From QHXQ01 sp036389375 (GTDB taxonomy: Bacteria; Acidobacteriota; Blastocatellia; Pyrinomonadales; Pyrinomonadaceae), in the NCBI GenBank assembly GCA_036389375.1, contig DASVQA010000131.1, positions 1-13,371 of the forward strand: a stretch of DNA of 13,371 bases, read 5' to 3'. A program made the position numbers and the translations under genes. Numbering within the stretch: position 1 is the first letter of the stretch; each line of letters starts with the position of its first letter. The notes under the pieces are model-generated. The model was not told the DNA's origin. It ran no database searches and was given only the letters and a program-made list of their open reading frames with translations. Positions 5,498 to 12,013 of the stretch are shown here, in pieces.

Positions 5498-7357
5498 TTA
5501 CTCGACGGTGACGGACTTAGCCAGATTGCGCGGCTGATCTACGTCGCAGCCGCGCCGGACGGCGATGTGGTAGGCGAGCAGTTGGAGCGGGATGATGGAG
5601 AGGATCGGCGTGAGCAGATCGCTCGATGGTGGTACGGTGATCGTGTAGTCGGAGACCTTGGCCGATAGTTCGTCGCCTTCAGTCAGGACGGAGATGACGA
5701 CGCCTTCGCGCGCTTTGACCTCGACGATGTTGGAATGCGTCTTTTCGTAGCGTAGCTCAGAGGCATGGTTGCCCGCTTCGCGTGTGTTGACGACGACGAC
5801 GGGCAGGCGCTCATCGATCAAGGCGTTGGGGCCGTGCTTCATCTCGCCGGCCGGGTAGCCTTCAGCGTGGATGTAGGAGATCTCTTTCAACTTCAACGCG
5901 CCTTCGAGCGCGACCGTGAAGTTGATGCCGCGCCCCAAGTAGAGAAAGTCCTGCGAGCGGTGAAACTCTTTGGCGAGTTCTTCGAGTTCATCAGACTCCG
6001 AGAGCAGATGTTCGATCTTGACCGGCAACTCGGCCAACTCCTGCGCGTGCTGTTTCGCCGCCTCGGCGCTCAGCGCGCCGCGCAGTTGCCCGAAGTAGAG
6101 CGCGAAGAGGTAGAGCGCGACCATCTGCGCGGTGAACGCTTTGGTCGAGGCCACGCCGATCTCAGGGCCGGCGTGCGTCAGGATCGTGCCGTCGGATTCG
6201 CGCGTGATCATCGAGCCTTGCACGTTGCAGACGGCGAGGATGCGCGCCCCGCGCTCTTTCGCTTCGCGCAGCGCGGCAATGGTGTCGGCCGTCTCGCCCG
6301 ATTGCGAGATGACGATGAGCAGCGTGCGCTCGTCTATAACCGGGTCGCGGTAGCGAAACTCTGAGGCGTAATCAACTTCGACGGGCACGCGCGCCAGTTG
6401 CTCGATCATGTACTTGCCCGCCAGCCCCGCGTGCCAACTCGTGCCGCAGGCGGCGATCATCACGCGGTCGAACTGCTTGAACTCGGCCTCCGTGATGTTC
6501 ATCTGGTCGAGATAGACGCGGCCCGTATCCAGAGAGACGCGCCCCTGCACGGTGTCGCGGACGGCGCGGGGCTGCTCGTAAATCTCTTTGAGCATGAAAT
6601 GCTTGAACCCGCCCTTCTCGGCCATGATCGGATCCCATGTGATGCGCTGCTGCTGCGGCTCACGGATGTTGCCCTCAAAATCCGTGACGCGCACGGCGTC
6701 TTTCGTCAGGACGGCGATCTCGCCGTCGCCTAAGAAGAACACGTCGCGCGTGTGTTGCAGGATGGGCGGAATGTCTGAAGCGACGAAGAACTCGCCATCA
6801 CCCAGACCGATAACGACGGGCGGCCCTTGCCGGACGGCGATGATCGTGTCCGGCTCGTCCACCGAGATGATCGAGAGCGCGAAGATGCCGCGCAGGTCGC
6901 GCACGGCGCGCAGGACGGCACGCTCAAACGAATCTGCCTCGCGCAGATATTCTTCGATGAGGTGCGCGATCACTTCCGTGTCGGTCTCGGTCACGAAGTG
7001 GTGATCAGAAGCGCGCAGGCGGTCTTTCAGTTGCAGATAATTTTCGATGATGCCGTTATGCACGACGACGACGCGGCCCGTGCAGTCGCGGTGCGGGTGC
7101 GCGTTCTCTTCGGTCGGACGCCCGTGCGTGGCCCAGCGCGTGTGCCCGATGCCGTAAGTGCCGTCGAGCGGTTTCAGCCGGATGGCTTCTTCCAGATTAC
7201 GGAGCTTGCCTTCGGCGCGGCGGATGTCGAGGTGCTGTCCCTCGTCCACGACGGCGATGCCGGCTGAATCGTAGCCGCGATATTCCAGCTTGCGCAGCCC
7301 GTCAATGATGACCGGCACGACCTGTTTGTTACCCACGTAGCCGACAATGCCACACAT
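5498..7357 (-). CDS. glmS: Glutamine--fructose-6-phosphate aminotransferase (isomerizing)
   Basis: Makes glucosamine-6-phosphate from fructose-6-phosphate and glutamine, the first committed step to UDP-GlcNAc for peptidoglycan. 619 residues, against 609 in E. coli. The initiator Met is followed by Cys2, the N-terminal nucleophile, in MCGIVGYVG. The class II glutamine amidotransferase domain spans about 2-240 (RGYDSAGIA, GHTRWATHG, HNGIIENY). The first SIS domain is at about 290-430 (AACGTSWHAGL, SQSGETADT) and the second at about 465-605 (LGRGINFTVALEGALKLKE, HGPNALID). The C-terminus ends DQPRNLAKSVTVE. AGGA lies 11 nt before the ATG. It is the third gene of a yvcK-glmU-glmS operon. The last codons after the 27-bp core (5498-5513) appear to have been supplied by inserted DNA, yet the protein end is intact. 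No glmS ribozyme is seen in the 82-nt leader. Confidence 0.98.
   Translation of the reverse strand: MCGIVGYVGNKQVVPVIIDGLRKLEYRGYDSAGIAVVDEGQHLDIRRAEGKLRNLEEAIRLKPLDGTYGIGHTRWATHGRPTEENAHPHRDCTGRVVVVHNGIIENYLQLKDRLRASDHHFVTETDTEVIAHLIEEYLREADSFERAVLRAVRDLRGIFALSIISVDEPDTIIAVRQGPPVVIGLGDGEFFVASDIPPILQHTRDVFFLGDGEIAVLTKDAVRVTDFEGNIREPQQQRITWDPIMAEKGGFKHFMLKEIYEQPRAVRDTVQGRVSLDTGRVYLDQMNITEAEFKQFDRVMIAACGTSWHAGLAGKYMIEQLARVPVEVDYASEFRYRDPVIDERTLLIVISQSGETADTIAALREAKERGARILAVCNVQGSMITRESDGTILTHAGPEIGVASTKAFTAQMVALYLFALYFGQLRGALSAEAAKQHAQELAELPVKIEHLLSESDELEELAKEFHRSQDFLYLGRGINFTVALEGALKLKEISYIHAEGYPAGEMKHGPNALIDERLPVVVVNTREAGNHASELRYEKTHSNIVEVKAREGVVISVLTEGDELSAKVSDYTITVPPSSDLLTPILSIIPLQLLAYHIAVRRGCDVDQPRNLAKSVTVE
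5514..5540. repeat. 27-bp direct repeat, right copy (attR-like), inside glmS
   Basis: Identical to 2160-2186. It covers codons for DQPRNLAK and part of the next codon at the C-terminal end of intact glmS. The first mismatch on the right is at 5541 (A against G at 2187) and on the left at 5513 (G against C at 2159). Confidence 0.8.
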
Positions 7358-7385
7358 GAATTGCTTTCCTTTCAGGAAAGCAGCG

Positions 7386-7457
7386 GCGAGTGCCGAGTGC
7401 CGAATGCCGAGTTAAGAATTTCTTCCTACTCGTCACTCGTCACTCGTCAGTCGCCAC
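7386..7457. repeat. Heptamer repeat forming an imperfect inverted repeat at the glmU-glmS junction
   Basis: Ten 7-nt units run in register from 7388 to 7457: gagtgcc, gagtgcc, gaatgcc, gagttaa, gaatttc, ttcctac, tcgtcac, tcgtcac, tcgtcag, tcgccac. The second half is the reverse complement of a gagtgac-type unit, so arms 7386-7412 and 7428-7454 pair over 27 positions with five mismatches around a 15-nt loop. It contains the glmU stop (7440-7442) and encodes the last GlmU residues. It resembles the short tandem heptamer repeats described in cyanobacteria. A hairpin here could tune glmS expression relative to glmU (inference). Confidence 0.7.
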
Positions 7458-8930
7458 TGCGGTTATTTCTTCCGATTCGTCTTGCAGTTGTTTCTTGATG
7501 ACGGCGGGAACGCCCGCGACGAGCGTGCCGGGCGGGACATCCTTCGTGACAACCGAACCGGCAGCAGTGACGGCGCGTGCGCCGACGCGCACGGGCGCGA
7601 CGAGCATCGTGTCCGAGCCGATCTTCACGTTGTCTTCGATGACGGTCGGGTGTTTCTGCTTGCCGTCATAGTTGCAGGTGATCGTGCCCGCGCCGATATT
7701 GGTGTTGTCGCCGACGGTCGCATCGCCGAGATAGGTCAGGTGCATGGCCTTGGCCCGGCGACCCAGACGCGACTTCTTCATCTCGACGAAGTTGCCGACG
7801 GCCGCGGCCTCTTCCATGAGCGCGCCCATCCGCAGATGCGCGAACGGGCCGACCGCGCAGTTATCCGCGATCTCTGAATCCACGATGACGCAATGGTCTT
7901 TGAGTTCGACGCCGCTGCCGATCCGCGCGTTGGTGATGCGCGTGCCGGAGCGGATCAGGCAGCCTTCGCCGATGACGGTGCGCCCTTCGATGTGTACGTC
8001 CGGGTGCAGGATCGTGTCGCGCCCGATCTGCGCTTCGCCGCTTACGTAAGTGTGCGCCGGATCGATGATGGTCACGCCCGCGTCGAGCATCAGACGGCGC
8101 AACGTGCGCAGACGTAGGATGCGCTCAAACTCGGCCAACTCGACGCGCGTGTTGATGCCTGAGACTTCGCGCGCGTCCGTGTGCAGGAAGACGCTTACGT
8201 CCGCGCCGTCGGCGCGCAGTATGCCGGGCACGTCGGTCAGATAGTATTCGCCCTGCGCGTTGACGGGCTGCACGCGCTCAAGCGCCGCAAACAGCGCCCG
8301 CGTCTCGAAGCAGTAGATGCCGGCGTTGATCTCGTTAAGCTGTCGTTCTTCCGCTGTCGCATCCTTCTGTTCGACGATGCGCTCAAAGCGCCCTTCCGAA
8401 TCGCGCACGACGCGCCCGTAGCCGGTCGGGTCGTCAAGGCGCACGCTCAACAGCGTGCAGGTCGCGCCGTGCCCGCGATGCGTGCGGTGTTGGTGGACGA
8501 GCGCGCCGAGCGTCTCCGCGCGCACGAGCGGCACGTCGCCGGAGAGCACGAGCAAAGTTGAGTTTGCCCCGGCGAGCGCGTCGCGCGCCGCGAGCACCGC
8601 GTCGCCCGTGCCGCGTTGCTCGGTCTGCGTGATGAAGACGGCGCGGCTCGCGCCCAGTTCCGCCTCGACCGCTGCTTTGACTTCGTCCGCCTGATGACCG
8701 ACGACGACGTGGACGGGGCGGCCTTCGCGCACGAGCGCGGCGGCCGTATGGCAGACGTGCGCGATTAAAGGGCGACCGTCAAGCTGGTGCAGGACTTTGG
8801 CGGTGCGCGAACGCATGCGCGTGCCCAGCCCGGCGGCGAGGATAAGCACGTCGAGCGGCGCGGCGCTGGTTGGCTGCGCCTGCGCGCCGCCGGCCGTCTC
8901 CGGCGCATTCGTGGGCGACTGTCTCTCCAT
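7440..8930 (-). CDS. glmU: Bifunctional UDP-GlcNAc pyrophosphorylase / GlcN-1-P N-acetyltransferase
   Basis: Catalyses the last two steps of UDP-GlcNAc synthesis: acetylation of glucosamine-1-phosphate, then uridylyl transfer. 496 residues, longer than E. coli GlmU (456). The N-terminal Rossmann-like uridyltransferase spans about 27-260, with LAAGLGTRM at 31-39, QRGTGDA at 105-111 and GDVPLV at 131-136 (metal/nucleotide site). Residues 285-480 form a left-handed beta-helix of hexapeptide repeats. It contains AMHLTYLGD, with H397 matching the catalytic His of the family, and NIGAGTITCNYDG at 411-423. The first 26 residues are an Ala/Pro/Gln-rich extension; no better start exists between it and the conserved core. 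The Shine-Dalgarno is weak (AGAAAG), and the gene begins 7 nt after the yvcK stop, suggesting translational coupling. The last residues AVATDE are encoded by a heptamer repeat. Confidence 0.97.
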   Translation of the reverse strand: MERQSPTNAPETAGGAQAQPTSAAPLDVLILAAGLGTRMRSRTAKVLHQLDGRPLIAHVCHTAAALVREGRPVHVVVGHQADEVKAAVEAELGASRAVFITQTEQRGTGDAVLAARDALAGANSTLLVLSGDVPLVRAETLGALVHQHRTHRGHGATCTLLSVRLDDPTGYGRVVRDSEGRFERIVEQKDATAEERQLNEINAGIYCFETRALFAALERVQPVNAQGEYYLTDVPGILRADGADVSVFLHTDAREVSGINTRVELAEFERILRLRTLRRLMLDAGVTIIDPAHTYVSGEAQIGRDTILHPDVHIEGRTVIGEGCLIRSGTRITNARIGSGVELKDHCVIVDSEIADNCAVGPFAHLRMGALMEEAAAVGNFVEMKKSRLGRRAKAMHLTYLGDATVGDNTNIGAGTITCNYDGKQKHPTVIEDNVKIGSDTMLVAPVRVGARAVTAAGSVVTKDVPPGTLVAGVPAVIKKQLQDESEEITAVATDE

Positions 8931-8937
8931 AAACTTT

Positions 8938-9981
8938 CTAGCGCGTCAGACCGGCGAATGATTGACGCGCGCGCGCCGCCTGTTCGTAGCAGGCGACGAG
9001 CACACGCGCGAGTTTGGTAGGGCTGTGCCGCACCATCTCGCCTTCGTCGAGCAGGTCGGCGCGCACAATCTCCGTCTCGCCGCTGAACTCGCGTTCCAGC
9101 AAGTGATCGGTCAACCCGATCTGATGCGCGCCCTCGGCGGCGTAACGCGCAGCCTGCGCGGCGCTGACGGGGCGGTCGTTGACGACAATGTAATCGAAAT
9201 GAATCTCCGGCGCGTATTGCCGCACGGCTTCGAGATGTTGGCGCGCGGTGTAACCGTCGGTCTCGCCCGGCTGCGTCATCAGATTGCAGATGAAAATCTT
9301 GACAGCGGGTGTGTCGCTGATGGTCTGCGCGACGCGGGCGACGAGCAGATTGGGCAGGATGCTGGTGTAGAGCGAACCGGGGCCGACCGTAATGATGTCC
9401 GCGCTCCGAAGCGCGGCGAGTGCTTCCGGCAGCGGCAGACATTGTTCCGGTTCGAGGCGCAGGCGGCGGATGGGCACGTGCGAGGCCGTGATGTTCGTCT
9501 CGCCGCGCACCTCGCGCCCGTCTTCGAGTTCGGCGACGAGGCGCACGTCATTTAATGTCGCCGGATAGATGCGCCCCTTGCTCGCCAGCACTTCGGACGA
9601 GAGGCGGACGGCTTCGACGAAGTCGCCGGTCACGTCCGTCAGCGCGGCGAGAAAGAGATTGCCGAAGCTGTGCCCGCTCAGTTGTCCTTCGCCGCGAAAG
9701 CGGTAGCGGAAGAGGCGCGAGAGCAGCGTCGAATCTTCCGAGAGCGCGACCATGCAGTTGCGTATATCGCCCGGCGGGAGAATCTGCAACTCGTCGCGCA
9801 GACGGCCGGAACTGCCGCCGTCGTCCGAGACGGTGACGATGGCGGCGAGCGCTTCGAGCCACACGTCGCCCGGTTCTGCGCGCGGGCCGACCAGTTCTTT
9901 CAGCCCTGCAAGCACGGTCGAAAGACCCGTGCCGCCGCCGATGGCGACCAAGTTCAGGCCCTGCGTTGTGATGTTGTGCAA
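8938..9981 (-). CDS. yvcK: Gluconeogenesis factor / GlmS regulator family protein YvcK (GlmR)
   Basis: 347 residues of the YvcK/CofD-like family. A nucleotide-binding IGGGTGLSTVL lies at 14-24. VSDDGGSSGRLR at 51-62, PPGDIRN at 69-75, GHSFGNLFLAAL at 103-114 and GPGSLYTSILPNLL at 200-213 are hallmark motifs. In Bacillus subtilis the orthologue (renamed GlmR) binds UDP-GlcNAc and stimulates GlmS, and is needed for growth on gluconeogenic carbon. Here it is the first gene of an operon with glmU and glmS, which fits that role. The start is TTG at 9979-9981, chosen because GGGGAG lies about 11 nt upstream and the conserved core begins at residue 11. It is slightly longer than the Bacillus protein (about 317). 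Confidence 0.93.
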   Translation of the reverse strand: MHNITTQGLNLVAIGGGTGLSTVLAGLKELVGPRAEPGDVWLEALAAIVTVSDDGGSSGRLRDELQILPPGDIRNCMVALSEDSTLLSRLFRYRFRGEGQLSGHSFGNLFLAALTDVTGDFVEAVRLSSEVLASKGRIYPATLNDVRLVAELEDGREVRGETNITASHVPIRRLRLEPEQCLPLPEALAALRSADIITVGPGSLYTSILPNLLVARVAQTISDTPAVKIFICNLMTQPGETDGYTARQHLEAVRQYAPEIHFDYIVVNDRPVSAAQAARYAAEGAHQIGLTDHLLEREFSGETEIVRADLLDEGEMVRHSPTKLARVLVACYEQAARARQSFAGLTR

Positions 9982-9990
9982 AACTTACGG

Positions 9991-9998
9991 CTCTCCCC
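9991..9998 (-). promoter_or_regulatory. Ribosome binding site supporting the TTG start of yvcK
   Basis: GGGGAGAG on the minus strand precedes the TTG at 9981. There is no ATG or GTG nearby in frame. It supports use of the rarer start codon, which may limit YvcK level. Confidence 0.55.
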
Positions 9999-10040
9999 TG
10001 TACCGACACGCCCGGCGCGCTCTACATGCGCCCTAAAGAA

Positions 10041-10069
10041 ACTATACCCAAAAGAGTTGGGGTTTGAAA
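10041..10069 (-). promoter_or_regulatory. Probable promoter of the yvcK-glmU-glmS operon
   Basis: On the minus strand TATAGT (10041-10046) lies 17 bp from TTTCAA (10064-10069), a weak -35. The spacer contains a short inverted repeat CCCAA-N5-TTGGG that could be an operator. It lies in a locally AT-rich stretch upstream of yvcK, with a predicted leader of about 50 nt. Confidence 0.45.
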
Positions 10070-10156
10070 ATAGAAAGAATTGAGGTTTGGGAATAACGCG
10101 GGGGTCGGGCGATACCGCCGGATTGGTCGAGGGGCGTGGCAAGAGGGGGTTGTGAC

Positions 10157-11071
10157 TCAAGCGCGCGGCGCGAAGATCAACCGTTCGTAGTCCGGCTCGT
10201 TGCGGAGCGCCGCGAGGTCTTGATCGTGCTGCGCGCGGATGCGCAGGTTGGGTTGCAGATTGAGCGCGCGCTCAAGGGCTTCGAGCGCGGGCGTGATCGA
10301 GCCGAGCCGGGCGCGGGTCGCCGCCAGCCCGTAGTGTACGTGCGCCGCTTCGGGTTCGCGCTTCAGGGCACGCTCGAACAACTCCTGCGCCGCGACATAG
10401 TCGCCGCGATTTAGTTCAATGACGCCCCGGTCGTAGAGCGCGTCCGGGTCGCGCGGCAGCGCCGTCTCCGTGCGCAGGCGCGATTCGGCAATGGCTAGAT
10501 AGATGCGCGCCCGCGCCGTCACCTCTGAGGCGTGCGGGTGCTGCTCGATGAGCGCGCGGAAAGCCTGCCGCGCCTCGCTGAAACGACCACGCGAAAAATC
10601 CTTGTGCGCGCGCTCAAAGGCATGAATCGCCGCCATTTCATCCTGCGACGGTTTGGGCCGGGGCGCAGGTCTGGGCGGCGTCTGCGGGCGGCTGGCGGGC
10701 GGCGACGGGCGCGACTTGGCGGCAGGTTTAGCCGCAGTTTTGTGTTTAGCGGGCGGCGCGGCCGGTCGTTTGGCTGATTTGGCGGCGGTCTTTGGAGCTG
10801 CGCTGTGGGCGGGTGGCGCTTTCTTCGCAGGCCTGGCGGCTTTGGCGGGTTTGCCTTTCGTCGCCTTCGGCGTCGCTTTGGCGGCGCTGCCTGTCTTCTG
10901 CGCAGCCTTGCGCACGGGCGGCTTGGTCGCAGTTGCGCGCTTGGCCGGAGGCTTGGGCTGACCAGCTTTTGCAGGCAACTTTCGACTCTTAGCGGCTGAC
11001 GCTGAGGACGCGCTACGTGTGGCAGGGCGGGGGGTAGGTCGCTTGACGCCCTTGATGACAGGATCGCTCAT
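10157..11071 (-). CDS. TPR protein with Lys/Ala/Pro-rich histone-H1-like N-terminal region
   Basis: 304 residues from the ATG at 11071. The open frame reaches further upstream to 11200, but that part lies across the leader and has different composition. Residues 1-142 are almost entirely Lys, Ala, Pro, Arg, Ser and Thr, with many AKPA/PAKK-type units, so likely disordered and strongly basic. Residues 147-300 form about three TPR helix pairs: AFERAHKDFSRGRFSEARQAF (152-172), ALYDRGVIELNRGDYVAAQELFERAL (211-236) and HYGLAATRARLGSITPALEALERAL (246-270). The end, LAALRNEPDYERLIF, is a common close of TPR arrays. TPRs bind proteins; the basic region may contact nucleic acid or acidic partners (inference). 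No signal peptide is seen, so it should be cytoplasmic. The gene is monocistronic and the Shine-Dalgarno is weak. Confidence 0.8.
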   Translation of the reverse strand: MSDPVIKGVKRPTPRPATRSASSASAAKSRKLPAKAGQPKPPAKRATATKPPVRKAAQKTGSAAKATPKATKGKPAKAARPAKKAPPAHSAAPKTAAKSAKRPAAPPAKHKTAAKPAAKSRPSPPASRPQTPPRPAPRPKPSQDEMAAIHAFERAHKDFSRGRFSEARQAFRALIEQHPHASEVTARARIYLAIAESRLRTETALPRDPDALYDRGVIELNRGDYVAAQELFERALKREPEAAHVHYGLAATRARLGSITPALEALERALNLQPNLRIRAQHDQDLAALRNEPDYERLIFAPRA

Positions 11072-11180
11072 GCGAAGCACTCGCTTTTCAAAATGGCTTC
11101 CATCCACTTTAGGACACGCTACCAGAGAAGCCTCGAAACGCGCACAGGGTAGCACAGGCCGGGTCTTAAAGCAACGTAAG

Positions 11181-11186
11181 AGTATA
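11181..11186 (-). promoter_or_regulatory. Possible -10 box for the TPR gene
   Basis: TATACT on the minus strand lies about 110 nt upstream of the ATG at 11071. No good -35 is found at 16-18 bp, so this is a weak call. Confidence 0.35.
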
Positions 11187-11257
11187 GTTTGCGGGCGCAA
11201 CTAAGATGCTTTGCAGTAAGCTGAATGTGCCAAACCATAGGCAACATAGAAAAACAG

Positions 11258-11287
11258 TTGAAGTCATTTAGCGCGCTATGCTAGAGT
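11258..11287 (+). promoter_or_regulatory. Probable promoter of the mglB-like/mglA operon
   Basis: TTGAAG (11258-11263) and TAGAGT (11282-11287) are separated by 18 bp. A TGN extended -10 precedes TAGAGT. It would give a leader of about 165-170 nt before the mglB-like ATG, which includes the small frame at 11310. Confidence 0.45.
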
Positions 11288-11309
11288 GCCTGAGGAGTCG
11301 CTCGCGCCC

Positions 11310-11417
11310 ATGCGTCTCTTCAGCAGGCAGCAGCGCCAGCGACTTCTCGACAACTCAAACCGCTTTTTCGGCCTGGGTTTAGATTTCAGTGCGGAGTATC
11401 TAACCAAGCGCCCCTGA
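11310..11417 (+). CDS. Possible 35-residue leader or small protein
   Basis: An ATG frame of 36 codons, preceded by GAGGAG with a rather long spacing (12 nt). It lies just downstream of the predicted promoter and 44 nt before the mglB-like start. The peptide begins MRLFSRQQRQRLL and ends EYLTKRP; it is basic, with a Phe-rich middle (NRFFGLGLDF). No family is recognised. It may be a chance frame in a leader. Confidence 0.25.
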   Translation: MRLFSRQQRQRLLDNSNRFFGLGLDFSAEYLTKRP

Positions 11418-11461
11418 ACTCCCACCACATTCGCATCAAGTGAGCGAAAGCGTCTGTACAG

Positions 11462-11941
11462 ATGACGGACACACCTATCATTATGCGCGAACAGCAGTAC
11501 GGGCGACTTGTCACCGTACTGGGCAAACTCCGGCTCGACTCTTTCTCCCGCGTGGTCTTTCTCGTGGACAAAAACGGGCAGGAGATAGCCGTGCAGGGCG
11601 AGGTCGGCGGGCTTGACACGACGAGCCTTGCGAGCCTTGCCGCCGGCAACGTCGCCGCGACGGGCGGCATGGCGCAACTCATCGGCGAGAAAGAGTTTCC
11701 GACGCTGTCGCACGAGGGCGAGCGCGAGTCCATCCACATCTGCCTCATCGGGCGGACACTGCTCGTCGTGGTCTTCGACGAGCGGTCGAGCCTCGGGCTG
11801 GTCAAACTGCGCGTCAAACAGGCCTCGCGCGAACTGGCCGGCATCTTCAACGAGATCGAACGCGAATCCGAACAGACGGCGCACGACAACCCCCTGCTCG
11901 CCGGCATCACCGACGACGACATTGACAGCCTCTTTAATTAA
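11462..11941 (+). CDS. Roadblock/LC7-domain protein, MglB-like
   Basis: 159 residues. Residues 10-130 fit a Roadblock/LC7 fold: VVFLVDKNGQEIAVQGE with a central beta hairpin, LAAGNVAATGGMAQLIGE as the middle helix, ESIHICLIGRTLLVVVFDE as the last strands and a C-terminal helix. In Myxococcus and Thermus MglB dimers act as the GTPase-activating partner of MglA. The direct downstream position of an MglA gene (72-nt gap) supports the same role. The acidic C-terminal tail (about 140-159, GITDDDIDSLFN) is outside the core fold. The ATG at 11462 was chosen for frame; the Shine-Dalgarno is weak and a second ATG at 11483 (MREQQYGRL) is possible. No motility genes are seen nearby, so the process controlled is not known. 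Confidence 0.82.
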   Translation: MTDTPIIMREQQYGRLVTVLGKLRLDSFSRVVFLVDKNGQEIAVQGEVGGLDTTSLASLAAGNVAATGGMAQLIGEKEFPTLSHEGERESIHICLIGRTLLVVVFDERSSLGLVKLRVKQASRELAGIFNEIERESEQTAHDNPLLAGITDDDIDSLFN

Positions 11942-11972
11942 GCACCAACTGACAGGTAAAAACTTCTGCCTG

Positions 11973-12007
11973 CTTGGCACCCGTCACTTGCCACTTGGCA
12001 CTGCCTT
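11973..12007. repeat. Short heptamer repeat between mglB-like gene and mglA
   Basis: Five 7-nt units in register: cttggca, cccgtca, cttgcca, cttggca, ctgcctt. They are of the same CACTYG-like type as the repeat at 7386-7457, but without the inverted half. It occupies the place where the mglA Shine-Dalgarno would be expected; none is seen. Confidence 0.5.
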
Positions 12008-12013
12008 TGACCT

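Larger units (their letters stand above)
2160..5540. mobile_element. Putative integrated island in the glmS 3' end carrying an HD/Hsp90-like gene
   Basis: The segment is bounded by the 27-bp direct repeats at 2160-2186 and 5514-5540, both from the 3' end of glmS. The repeat at the right restores a complete glmS; the one at the left is a stub. The interior is visibly AT-richer than its neighbours and uses many A/T third positions, unlike the flanking genes. It carries one recognisable gene (2365-5373, plus). No integrase, transposase, excisionase or replication gene is present, and no Tn7-type end is visible. Integration by a site-specific recombinase acting in trans, or an element that has lost its recombinase, would explain the layout. 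Homologous exchange between strains is an alternative. Confidence 0.7.
11072..11461. other. Divergent intergenic region between the TPR gene and mglB-like gene
   Basis: 390 bases. It holds a probable promoter for each direction (11181-11186 minus, 11258-11287 plus) and a small open frame at 11310-11417. No tRNA, riboswitch or transposon end was recognised. Confidence 0.5.

Noticed and set aside
2144..5540. Tn7-like transposon at attTn7
   Set aside because: Tn7 inserts downstream of glmS and does not duplicate its coding end; no Tn7-type terminal repeats or tns genes are seen.
5765..6364. Plus-strand frame opposite glmS
   Set aside because: It is the complement of well-conserved glmS coding sequence and has no independent signal.
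7358..7439. glmS ribozyme upstream of glmS
   Set aside because: The 82-nt leader is mostly heptamer repeat and too short for the ribozyme; no conserved core was recognised.
7386..7457. CRISPR array
   Set aside because: The units are 7 nt, contiguous and degenerate, with no spacers.
11072..11200. N-terminal extension of the TPR protein
   Set aside because: The extra 43 residues lack the Lys/Ala/Pro composition and lie across the predicted leader next to a -10-like box.
11276..11980. Minus-strand frame opposite the mglB-like gene
   Set aside because: It mirrors the Roadblock gene, which has domain support and an operon partner; no start signal or family match is visible.
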